This document shows positions 56,940-64,000 of a DNA stretch of 64,000 bases, piece by piece (position 1 is the first letter of the stretch; every line of letters begins with the position of its first letter). The position numbers were made by a program, and so were the translations under genes. This DNA is from Mycobacterium botniense. Its GTDB lineage: Bacteria > Actinomycetota > Actinomycetes > Mycobacteriales > Mycobacteriaceae. Under the pieces are notes generated by a model, which worked only from the letters and a program-made list of their open reading frames with translations, made no database searches and was not told the DNA's origin. The DNA is taken from NCBI RefSeq assembly GCF_010723305.1, contig NZ_BLKW01000002.1, positions 310,001 to 374,000 on the forward strand, read 5' to 3'.

Positions 56940-56998
56940 GCGGACAAACCTCTCATAGGTGCACTCCCTTTGTGCCGTGAGGGTGCGTGTTTGTCCGC
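56940..56998 (-). promoter_or_regulatory. Inverted repeat abutting the glmM start codon
   Basis: On the minus strand GCGGACAAAC (56998-56989) can pair perfectly with GTTTGTCCGC (56949-56940), and the ATG follows the stem directly. The Shine-Dalgarno GAGAGG lies at the loop edge with its last G in the stem. The distal arm belongs to the dispersed repeat copy 2. Confidence 0.65.
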
Positions 56999-57010
56999 CG
57001 ACACGCCGCA
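56979..57010. repeat. Dispersed intergenic repeat, copy 2
   Basis: This element matches 8106-8137 at 28 of 32 positions, with 21 of 22 in the right-hand core. It lies just after the rpsI stop and before glmM. It contains a GTGT/ACAC self-complementary part, so the element itself can fold. Confidence 0.6.
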
Positions 57011-57056
57011 CGTTGCGTACAACGTGGCACGCTCGCGGCTCGACCGTGATCGCCGG

Positions 57057-57536
57057 TCAGCGTTTGCTGTACTGCGGGGCTTTGCGAGCCTTCTTCAACC
57101 CGTACTTTTTGCGCTCCGTAGCCCGCGAATCACGGGTGAGAAACCCCGCCTTTTTCAGGGCGGGCCGGTCCTCGGGCGAGGCCACAATCAACGCCCGGGC
57201 GATGGCGAGCCGCAGCGCGCCGGCCTGCCCCGACTGTCCCCCGCCGTCGAGATGAGCAAAGATATCGAAACTGTGCAGCCGGTCCACGGTGACCAGCGGT
57301 GCCTTGATCAGTTGCTGGTGCACTTTGTTGGGGAAGTAGTCTTCCAGGCTGCGCCCGTCCAGGTCGAACTTGCCGCTGCCGGGAACCAGCCGCACCCGGG
57401 CGACAGCCTCTTTGCGGCGGCCCACGGTCTGGATCGGGCGCTCGAATACGAAGGACTCCGCCGGGGAGCCCGCCGGCGCCGGGGCCGCGAAGGTCTCGGC
57501 GGTCGCGGCGTCGCTGGTTTCGGTGCCTGCGGTCAT
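57057..57536 (-). CDS. rpsI: 30S ribosomal protein S9 (Rv3442c-like)
   Basis: A 159-aa S9. The conserved core [25 protein letters not shown] and the basic C-terminus [16 protein letters not shown], whose tail reaches the ribosomal P site, are intact. The N-terminal 25-30 residues form the Ala/Thr-rich extension usual in mycobacteria. Its ATG overlaps the rplM stop (ATGA). Confidence 0.97.
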   Translation of the reverse strand: MTAGTETSDAATAETFAAPAPAGSPAESFVFERPIQTVGRRKEAVARVRLVPGSGKFDLDGRSLEDYFPNKVHQQLIKAPLVTVDRLHSFDIFAHLDGGGQSGQAGALRLAIARALIVASPEDRPALKKAGFLTRDSRATERKKYGLKKARKAPQYSKR

Positions 57537-57976
57537 TGCGCTACCTGCTTGATCTCGTACGGAATGGGCTGCTGAGCGGTGTGCGGGTGCACGGGGCCGG
57601 CGTAGACCCGCAGTTTGCGCTTGATTTTCCGCCTGAGCTTGTTCTTGGGCAGCATGCCGACGATCGCCTTTTCGACCACGCGATCAGGGTGTTTGTGCAT
57701 CAGCTCCCCGAGCGTGCGTTTACGCAACCCGCCGGGATACCCCGAGTGGCGATAGACCAGCTTGCTCTTGAGCTTGTCGCCACTGAGGGCAACCTTGTCG
57801 GCGTTGACGACGATGACGAAATCGCCGCCGTCGACGTGGGGGGTGAACGTCGGCTTGTGCTTACCGCGCAGCAGGGTGGCCGCCGCGGCGGCAAGGCGGC
57901 CGAGCACCACGTCCGTAGCGTCGATGACATACCACGACCGCGTGACGTCACCCGCCTTCGGCGTGTAAGTAGGCAC
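57533..57976 (-). CDS. rplM: 50S ribosomal protein L13 (Rv3443c-like)
   Basis: A 147-aa L13. [18 protein letters not shown] opens the protein and [28 protein letters not shown] follows. [18 protein letters not shown] and [18 protein letters not shown] are also conserved. The start is GTG at 57976 with GAAGG upstream. The leader contains two small hairpins with the same arms. It is the first gene of the rplM-rpsI operon. Confidence 0.97.
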   Translation of the reverse strand: MPTYTPKAGDVTRSWYVIDATDVVLGRLAAAAATLLRGKHKPTFTPHVDGGDFVIVVNADKVALSGDKLKSKLVYRHSGYPGGLRKRTLGELMHKHPDRVVEKAIVGMLPKNKLRRKIKRKLRVYAGPVHPHTAQQPIPYEIKQVAQ

Positions 57977-58005
57977 AGCGCTTACCTTCTTCTCTCAGGG
58001 TGGAT

Positions 58006-58092
58006 CCCGGCATCAGCCGGGGACCGGTCCAGCGTGGGCGATGGGATGTTCTCGGCGACCAGCACTGGCCCAGTTCCCGGCCTACGCCGGGA
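58006..58092 (-). promoter_or_regulatory. Two like hairpins in the rplM leader
   Basis: CCCGGC-ATCA-GCCGGG (58006-58021) and TCCCGGC-CTAC-GCCGGGA (58075-58092) have the same stem core and 4-base loops. Both lie in the 337-bp gap before rplM, about 30 and 100 bp from its start. They may be protein-binding or attenuation elements. Confidence 0.45.
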
Positions 58093-58251
58093 GTTGTTGC
58101 CAGCATTCCGTCGCCGTCCCGGCGTACCGCACGCCAACGCAGCAGCTTACCGGCGGGCATCCGTGCAGGTCAAAATACGTGCCCGGGACGGGCCTCGTGC
58201 CGGGAGAGGCCGCGTCATCACCGCACGTGGGCCATGTGTCGGGCAGGTGAC

Positions 58252-58288
58252 TGTGGGCCCCGACGCTCTCCTCCGTCGGGGCCGCACA
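58252..58288 (-). terminator. Strong hairpin after esxT
   Basis: GGCCCCGACG (58256-58265) pairs perfectly with CGTCGGGGCC (58274-58283) over an 8-base loop. TGTG/CACA extends the stem by four pairs with one bulged base. It begins about 25 bases beyond the esxT stop and separates the ESX-4 genes from rplM. Confidence 0.75.
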
Positions 58289-58313
58289 GAGTCGGTGGTC
58301 CGCCGCGTTCCCG

Positions 58314-58610
58314 CTAGCCTGCCCAACTGCTCGCCGCCTGCCGGTCGGCGTCGGCCATCTCGGTGGCACCATCGCGCACCGCGTTGCCAAGGTTGATCAG
58401 TATCTCGTTGAGCGCAGCGGCCGCGTGGTGCCACCTCAGCTGCTCGAGGCGGTACGCTTCGGCGGCTTCTCGGGTCCACTGTTGCTGCAGCGGCGCGATC
58501 TGCGCGCGCAGCTCCTGTAGTGCGGCAGTCAACCGGGCCGCGGTGGTATGGATGTCCTGACGGACGGCGTACTCGAGTTCGTCAAAGTTGTACGACAACA
58601 CCGGGTCCAT
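58314..58610 (-). CDS. esxT: ESX-4 WXG100-family protein EsxT (Rv3444c-like)
   Basis: A 98-aa WXG100-family protein, partner of EsxU in an ESX-4 heterodimer. It begins MDPVLSYNFDELEYAVRQ. At the turn between the helices it has W45-T-R47 rather than W-x-G, as M. tuberculosis EsxT also does. ATG 58610 gives the expected size; the frame is open upstream inside esxU. It follows esxU by 16 bp and is followed by a strong terminator. Confidence 0.93.
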   Translation of the reverse strand: MDPVLSYNFDELEYAVRQDIHTTAARLTAALQELRAQIAPLQQQWTREAAEAYRLEQLRWHHAAAALNEILINLGNAVRDGATEMADADRQAASSWAG

Positions 58611-58626
58611 GGGCGGTGACCTCGAC

Positions 58627-58953
58627 TCACAGGTGTCCGCTGGCAGCCGTGATGTGATGCGCGTGGTTCTCACTCGCCTGCTGCAGCACGGCCGCGTTGT
58701 GCCGGATGGTTTCGGCGATGGTGTGCAGCGCTTGGTGCAGCTTGATCGTCTCAGCATTCCAGCGGCTCATGATGTCTTTGAACCGCATGGCCGCGACACC
58801 GTGCCACGCTGACGGCGGCACACTGCTCATGCGCCCGATAAAGGCGTGTAACATCGCCCTGATCTCCTCATTCCGGGTGTCTGTCATAGCCGCGACCGAC
58901 CGCATCAGATCGAAGTCGGTGCGCAGGGTGTTGACACCTGCCGGTGCGCTCAC
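58627..58953 (-). CDS. esxU: ESX-4 WXG100-family protein EsxU (Rv3445c-like)
   Basis: A 108-aa WXG100 protein ([29 protein letters not shown]) with the W50-H-G52 turn. It should form a helical-hairpin dimer with EsxT and be exported by ESX-4. The start is GTG at 58953, with GGGGAG a few bases before it. The 93-bp gap to the Rv3446c-like gene contains a small CGCGAG/CTCGCG stem (58978-58994). Confidence 0.93.
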   Translation of the reverse strand: MSAPAGVNTLRTDFDLMRSVAAMTDTRNEEIRAMLHAFIGRMSSVPPSAWHGVAAMRFKDIMSRWNAETIKLHQALHTIAETIRHNAAVLQQASENHAHHITAASGHL

Positions 58954-59046
58954 GTGCTCCCCTTACGCTTACCTGTTCGCGAGGACTTCTCGCGCCGGAT
59001 AACAGCTATGACCCCGCGGACTGCCGTGTGGTTCCCGGCAAATCGG

Positions 59047-60273
59047 TCAACTCGCCGACCGGTTCAGGGCGCGGGCCGACCGCACCGCCTGCTCGCAGGC
59101 TTCACGCACGAGTTGCTCTCCGCCGGGCGGGCTTTGGCAGCCCACGCTGATCCGCACCGCACCGTCGAGTAGCACGGTCCACCGGATGTCGTGTCCGGTG
59201 CGCACTTCGCGGTAGGTGACTGCGGGTCGCCCGGCGGTCTGCCCGGCCGGGTTGAAGTCGACGAAAACACCGGCCGGCTGCGCATCGATCGCCTGTTTCA
59301 ACGTTTCCGCGGTGCGGGCCAGTGTTTCCCCGGCCACCGGCGATTGCGTCACATGCAGCGCCACCTCGGGATCCCCGGGTGCACTGACTCGCACCCGCGG
59401 GGAGCCGGGCCCGCCGACAATACGCTGGACCGCCCAGTGCGCCGGAACCGTCAACGCTACCCGACCCTCGACCAGAAAGGTCGTCGGCTCCGTCTGCGCC
59501 GGCAGCTCGCGATGACCTGGGATCGCCAACACCGCGGCAGCCGACGCCACACCGGCAAGCGACATCGTCGCCCACACCCCGCGACGGCGCAGGGTATGCC
59601 GGGGTGAGTCGGCGGGTTGGGCCGGCGCCGGCCTGGCCGCAATGTGCTTTTTGACCAGCCGCTGCAGCCCCGCATCACCGACTTCCACCACGCTGCACCC
59701 GGCTTCGGTGCCGCGTAGTGCCTCCGCGATCAACGCCGCCAGGCCGGCTGCCGCGGTGATCGTGCCGGGCGCGTCGATCACGACAACAACCGGGCCGCCC
59801 CGGCTTGTGCGGGTGACAGCCTGCGCCACCGTGTCGGCCACGGTGTGCGGCTCACCGCTGCGGGGAACCGCCGCCACCGCGCAACCGGTGACGACGACCA
59901 CCCGCTCGGCGACCTCAACCACCACCGGTTGCGGGTCTGCGACCGCCTGAGCCAGGAGCCAGGACCGCGGCCGCGCCACCACGTCACCGGCGATCGCCCC
60001 GGCCGCGGCGCTGACCATGTCCACACGCCATGTCGCCCACCACGACGGGTGGACGAGCAGCACGGCATCTGCGCGCCCGCAGTCCAACGACCCCAGCACC
60101 GCCGACCACACCGCCTCAACAGCAACCGGATGGCCGTCGACCAGCCCGACCGCGTCATCGATGGCATCCAGCGCGGTGTCGGCCAGTTCGGCGTCGGCGA
60201 CCACTGCACCACCGCAACATAATCGGCGCACAGCACCCGGACCCGCCTCGATGACGACGCGGTGCGCGCTCAC
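59047..60273 (-). CDS. Type VII secretion-associated membrane protein (Rv3446c-like)
   Basis: A 408-aa ESX-4 protein of the Rv3446c family. The N-terminal half is Ala/Val-rich and resembles an actin/Hsp70-like fold. A single transmembrane helix follows ([22 protein letters not shown]). The C-terminal domain ([19 protein letters not shown]...[20 protein letters not shown]) is the type VII secretion-associated domain. It may replace EccE, which ESX-4 lacks. Its start overlaps the eccC4 stop by 4 bp. Confidence 0.9.
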   Translation of the reverse strand: MSAHRVVIEAGPGAVRRLCCGGAVVADAELADTALDAIDDAVGLVDGHPVAVEAVWSAVLGSLDCGRADAVLLVHPSWWATWRVDMVSAAAGAIAGDVVARPRSWLLAQAVADPQPVVVEVAERVVVVTGCAVAAVPRSGEPHTVADTVAQAVTRTSRGGPVVVVIDAPGTITAAAGLAALIAEALRGTEAGCSVVEVGDAGLQRLVKKHIAARPAPAQPADSPRHTLRRRGVWATMSLAGVASAAAVLAIPGHRELPAQTEPTTFLVEGRVALTVPAHWAVQRIVGGPGSPRVRVSAPGDPEVALHVTQSPVAGETLARTAETLKQAIDAQPAGVFVDFNPAGQTAGRPAVTYREVRTGHDIRWTVLLDGAVRISVGCQSPPGGEQLVREACEQAVRSARALNRSAS

Positions 60274-63200
60274 GGCGGCGGGCTCCAGCCGACCTGCACC
60301 AGCTGCTCGTCACCGTGACCCGCAACCAGAATGCCGCGCCCCGGCGGCAGCGGGGCGAAACGAGCGGACCCGATCACCGGTCCCTCCTCGGGGTGCCCGC
60401 TCATGAGCAAAGCCAGGCAACCTGAGTCGCGGAGCGCCGCGAGCAGCGGCTCGAACAGCCCATGCGCTGCGCCGCCGCTACGGCGTGCGATCACCAGATG
60501 TAAACCGAGATCCCTTGCATACGGGAGGTATTCGCTAATCGGCGTCAACGGGTTGCCCGCGGCGGTGGCGACCAAGTCGTAGTCGTCGACAATGACATAG
60601 ACCTCCGGACCCGACCACCAGGATCGTGCCCGCAGCTGCGCCTGGGTAACCCGGGGTGGTGGCATCCGCCGCTGTAGTAGCTCCAGCACCTCAGGAAGCA
60701 GTGCCCTCAGCGCTGTCACCGAGATGGCGTAGCCGCCGAGGTGCTCGGATTCGACCACGCCGAGCAGGCTGCGCCGGGCGTCGACAACGAACAGCTGCGC
60801 CTGCGCGGGCGTGGTGGTCCGGACAATCTCGCGGCACAGTGTGCGTAGCGCGCTGGTCTTGCCGCACCGGTTGTCGCCGAGAATCAACATGTGCTCATGT
60901 TGGTCGAAATCGACTGGGACAGGCTGTAGTTGGCGATCTTCGAGCCCGATTAGGATCTGGGTGCGCAGCCGGTCGCCGGCTCGGTCGACGACGACGGCGT
61001 GATCCACCTGCGTGGGCAGCAACGGTATCGGCGGTGCGACGGATCGGCCGTGGCGGCGCCGCAATTCCTCAGCCACCTCGACGCTGGCTTCGGAAAGCCC
61101 CGCGGTTGAGTCCAGCCCGTCCAGCCGCGGCAGGGCGACCACCATGTGCAGCCCTTCGGGTGAGAGTCCCCGGCCCGGGCAACCGGCCGGAACGTGGCAT
61201 GCTCGCTTACGATCCATTTCGGAATCGGCGGGATCACCCAACCGCAACTCGATCCGGGTGCCGATCTGGTCTTTGAGACCGGATCTGATCTCCGCCCAGC
61301 GCGACGCCGTTAACACCACGTGCACCCCGAACGAAAGCCCCTGCGCCGCAAGTGCAGTGACGGCCGGCTCGAGTCTGTCGAACTCGCGGCACAAGCCCGC
61401 CCATCCGTCGATGACCAGAAAGATGTCGGCCGGCCGGGCGGTGCCGGCGGCGGACTGCAGGCCCCGATACTGGGTGATCGAGCTGATACCGTGGTCGCGA
61501 AAAAAGACTTCCCGGGAGCGCACGATCGACTCCAGTTCAGCGATCGTGCGGGTGACCCGTTGCGGCTCCGCGCGCCCGGCTACCGATCCGACATGGGGCA
61601 ACGCGCACACCGAGCCCAGCGCTCCGCCGCCGAAATCCAGACAGTAAAACTGCACCTGGTCGGGACTGTGGGTCACGCACAGCGCCGTGATCAGTGTGCG
61701 CACCGCCGTCGACTTACCTGATCGAGGTGCACCAACCACTGCGACATTGCCTGCCGCACCGGACAAGTCGACCATCAAAGGGGTGCGGCGCTGCTCGAAC
61801 GGGCGATCGACGATTCCGATGGGCACCGCCAATCGCGCCGGGGCCACGTCAGCGGGTGTGGCCGCGCGAAGCACGGTGTCCAAAGCTGGCGCCGATCCCA
61901 GCGGCGCCAGCCACACCTCGTGCGCGCGCGGTGCGCAACCGGCGAGGCGATCCACCACCGCCTGCAGGACAGTACGCGGGGTCTGCTGGTCGTCCGGCGC
62001 GGCAGCTGTGCCGGTGACCGGCCCGGCGGGAGTCACCCCGAACAGCCGAACCGATGGCGCAGCCGGCGCGCCGCTGGACGCGGAAACGGCAGTGGGCTTC
62101 GGGCAAGGCCCTGACACGAACGCCGTCTGGAAGCGGATCAGCTCACCGGTGGCCGTCCGGAGTACACCGGCGCCCGGAGTGTTCGGCAACTGGAAGGCGT
62201 CCGCGGTTCCCAAGGCCAGCCGTGACTCGTTGGCGGACAACGTTTTCAAGCACACCCGGTACGACAGGTGTGATTCCAGCCCACGCAGTCTGCCCTCGTC
62301 GAGCCGCTGACTGGCTAACAACAGATGCATCCCCAGCGACCGGCCCTGACGCCCGATCGCCACGAACAGATCAGCGAAATCAGGGTGCTGGCTCAGCAAT
62401 TCGGAGAACTCGTCGACAATGATGAACAAAGCCGGCAGAGCGGGCAGGCGGGTGCCCGCCCGCCGCGCCTGCTCATACGCCGCGCAGCTCACGTAATTGC
62501 CCGCCGCCCGCAGTAACTGCTGGCGGCGGTACATCTCACCCGCCAGTGCGTCCTGCATGCGGACGACCAGCTGAGCCTCATCAGACAGATTGGTGATCAC
62601 CGCGGCGACGTGCGGCGCCTGCTCCAGGTGCAGGAAGGTGGCGCCGCCCTTGAAATCCACCAGCACCAGGTTGAGCACGTCGGTGGGGTGCCGGGCCATC
62701 ATGCCCAGCGCGACTGTCCGGAGGAATTCTGATTTGCCCGACCCTGTCGCCCCGATGCAGAGGCCATGCGGGCCTGTGCCGTGCTCGGCTGCTTCCTTGA
62801 TGTCGAGTTCCAACGGGGCACCCGCCTCCGTGATACCGATGGGCACACGCAGCCGATCACGATGATTGCGGCTGCGCCACAAGGCGATCGGATCGAATGC
62901 GGTGACGTCGCTGATGCCAAGCAGGTCCGGCCAGGGTGAATCGCTGCTGCGCGCAAGGCTGCCGGTGCTGTTGAGTACGTGGTAGCCGCCCAGCCGCCGT
63001 GCGCATTCCACTGCCTCGACCATGTGGAGCCGGTCCGGGCGCGCGCATACCTGCCGGTTGTCGGCGCCGTACCGGATCACCAGGTTCTCAGCGGTGACGT
63101 GCAGCCGCACGCCGCCGGCGGCCGCCCGGGCGTGCGCACCGTCGCCGGCCACCAGGGTGGTGAATCCCGCGATCGGGTGGCCGCCGAGCCGATCACCGCC

Positions 63201-64000
63201 GTCGACGACGACCACCACGTGCGGCGGTGCGAGGCCCGCAAGCCGGTTCTGCGCTTCGCCAACCGACGAATACACCATGCGGGCGGCACCGATCGCATCG
63301 GTGAGGGTGGGATGCCGATTGTGCGGCAGCCACTTCAGCCAGTCCCAATAGCGGCGAGTGGTGTCGCTGACCACGCCCGCGATCAGCAGCAGGTCCGGGG
63401 GGTGCAGCACCGCAAGTTGACAGAGCATCGCACGCAGCAGCCCGCGCACCCGGGCCGGATCGCCGTCGACCGTGACAACGGCGAGTCCGGTGAGCGCGAC
63501 CGTGATCGGCGCGTCCGCGATCGTCGAGTAGGTGCCGATGAAGCGGCGCAGCGCTGCCTCGGTCACCGGGTCGGCGCGACCCGCGGGCTTCGGGGGCACC
63601 AAACGCGTCGCTGCTTCGCGGATCCCGACTCCGACCCGGACCTGGCAGAAATCCTGGTCGGCCGGCCGGCGTTCCCACATCCGTCTGCTGCCGATCAACG
63701 TCCACAGTGTGCCCGGCTCAGGATGACGCCAGGCCAGCCATCGCCGCTGCGCTGCGGCGGTTTGGGCTACCGCGGCCCGCAGACCGCTCAGGTAGCTGAG
63801 GTAGTCGGCGCGGTCGCAGTCGATCTCGTGACCGCGCCGACGCTCATGTCCACTCGCGTATGTCGCGGCCGCCGACACCAGAATCGTCACCGGCAATGCG
63901 TACAACATCGGGTGCACCATCGGATCGTGTGCACTCGCCGGTCCCCGGCGCACCAGCACCGTCATCATGACCAGCACCACCGCCGAGGTGAGCAGCGGCA
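60270..64000 (-). CDS. eccC4: ESX-4 secretion ATPase EccC4 (Rv3447c-like), 5' end outside window
   Basis: The motor ATPase of ESX-4, an FtsK/SpoIIIE-type coupling protein. The frame is open through the right edge, where a hydrophobic segment ([15 protein letters not shown]) is one of the N-terminal membrane helices, so the start lies outside. Three ATPase domains are visible by their P-loops: [26 protein letters not shown] and [13 protein letters not shown]. Acidic Walker B strands are seen as [13 protein letters not shown] and IFLVIDGW. It recruits Esx substrates through its C-terminal domains. Confidence 0.94.
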   Translation of the reverse strand, partial: PLLTSAVVLVMMTVLVRRGPASAHDPMVHPMLYALPVTILVSAAATYASGHERRRGHEIDCDRADYLSYLSGLRAAVAQTAAAQRRWLAWRHPEPGTLWTLIGSRRMWERRPADQDFCQVRVGVGIREAATRLVPPKPAGRADPVTEAALRRFIGTYSTIADAPITVALTGLAVVTVDGDPARVRGLLRAMLCQLAVLHPPDLLLIAGVVSDTTRRYWDWLKWLPHNRHPTLTDAIGAARMVYSSVGEAQNRLAGLAPPHVVVVVDGGDRLGGHPIAGFTTLVAGDGAHARAAAGGVRLHVTAENLVIRYGADNRQVCARPDRLHMVEAVECARRLGGYHVLNSTGSLARSSDSPWPDLLGISDVTAFDPIALWRSRNHRDRLRVPIGITEAGAPLELDIKEAAEHGTGPHGLCIGATGSGKSEFLRTVALGMMARHPTDVLNLVLVDFKGGATFLHLEQAPHVAAVITNLSDEAQLVVRMQDALAGEMYRRQQLLRAAGNYVSCAAYEQARRAGTRLPALPALFIIVDEFSELLSQHPDFADLFVAIGRQGRSLGMHLLLASQRLDEGRLRGLESHLSYRVCLKTLSANESRLALGTADAFQLPNTPGAGVLRTATGELIRFQTAFVSGPCPKPTAVSASSGAPAAPSVRLFGVTPAGPVTGTAAAPDDQQTPRTVLQAVVDRLAGCAPRAHEVWLAPLGSAPALDTVLRAATPADVAPARLAVPIGIVDRPFEQRRTPLMVDLSGAAGNVAVVGAPRSGKSTAVRTLITALCVTHSPDQVQFYCLDFGGGALGSVCALPHVGSVAGRAEPQRVTRTIAELESIVRSREVFFRDHGISSITQYRGLQSAAGTARPADIFLVIDGWAGLCREFDRLEPAVTALAAQGLSFGVHVVLTASRWAEIRSGLKDQIGTRIELRLGDPADSEMDRKRACHVPAGCPGRGLSPEGLHMVVALPRLDGLDSTAGLSEASVEVAEELRRRHGRSVAPPIPLLPTQVDHAVVVDRAGDRLRTQILIGLEDRQLQPVPVDFDQHEHMLILGDNRCGKTSALRTLCREIVRTTTPAQAQLFVVDARRSLLGVVESEHLGGYAISVTALRALLPEVLELLQRRMPPPRVTQAQLRARSWWSGPEVYVIVDDYDLVATAAGNPLTPISEYLPYARDLGLHLVIARRSGGAAHGLFEPLLAALRDSGCLALLMSGHPEEGPVIGSARFAPLPPGRGILVAGHGDEQLVQVGWSPPP

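Overview
This window is high-GC actinobacterial DNA that I assign to Mycobacterium, most likely a non-tuberculosis-complex species. The order and strand of nearly all genes follow the M. tuberculosis H37Rv block that runs from about Rv3362c to Rv3447c. Several H37Rv genes are missing, including the PE_PGRS gene, the Rv3373-Rv3388 segment, cmaA1, and the phyA/idsA1 and Rv3402c-Rv3404c segments. A few genes are extra. Homologue names come from my recall of these families, not from a search. Both ends are cut through genes: an Rv1747-like FHA/ABC exporter on the left and eccC4 of ESX-4 on the right.

Layout. 1-8 kb: FHA-ABC transporter, a roadblock/GTPase conservon (cvnD-C-B-A), trmL and a nitroreductase. 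8-13.8 kb: SOS mutagenic polymerase dnaE2, a wax ester/diacylglycerol acyltransferase and a secreted small protein behind an AT-rich stretch. 14-20.4 kb: otsB2, htdY, lpqD, acrA1 and iunH. 20.4-24.5 kb: imuB-imuA' and guaA. 24.7-31.2 kb: a beta-phosphoglucomutase/GH65 pair, a divergent TetR/dioxygenase pair and a cholesterol-oxidase-like protein. 31.2-37.5 kb: guaB3, guaB2, sigD-rsdA and whiB3. 37.5-46.2 kb: groEL1-groES with a CIRCE operator, a secreted C39-like peptidase, and the alr-hydrolase-tsaE-tsaB/rimI-tsaD-NTF2 operon. 46.3-57 kb: gadB, nnrD, a rhomboid-like protein, glmS, small secreted and putative type VII substrates, and glmM. 57-64 kb: rpsI-rplM and the ESX-4 genes esxT-esxU-Rv3446c-eccC4.

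The genes fall into working sets. dnaE2, imuA' and imuB form the mycobacterial mutasome, and the two transcripts carry nearly identical LexA-type boxes. guaB2 and guaA make GMP. glmS and glmM supply UDP-GlcNAc precursors and alr supplies D-alanine for peptidoglycan. tsaB, tsaD and tsaE make t6A on tRNA. sigD/rsdA, whiB3 and the HrcA-type groES operator are stress-response regulators.

The least explained material is regulatory RNA-like structure and small secreted proteins. Examples are twin hairpins with interchangeable arms in the groES leader, a 14-bp hairpin between groES and groEL1, a stem that ends exactly at the glmM start codon and whose distal arm lies in a dispersed repeat, and a two-palindrome operator between tetR and the dioxygenase gene. 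Others are a TsaB-RimI fusion, a Trp/His-rich secreted mini-protein beside glmS, and an EspC-like/W-T-G gene pair next to ESX-4. No rRNA, tRNA, CRISPR array, insertion sequence or prophage was seen.
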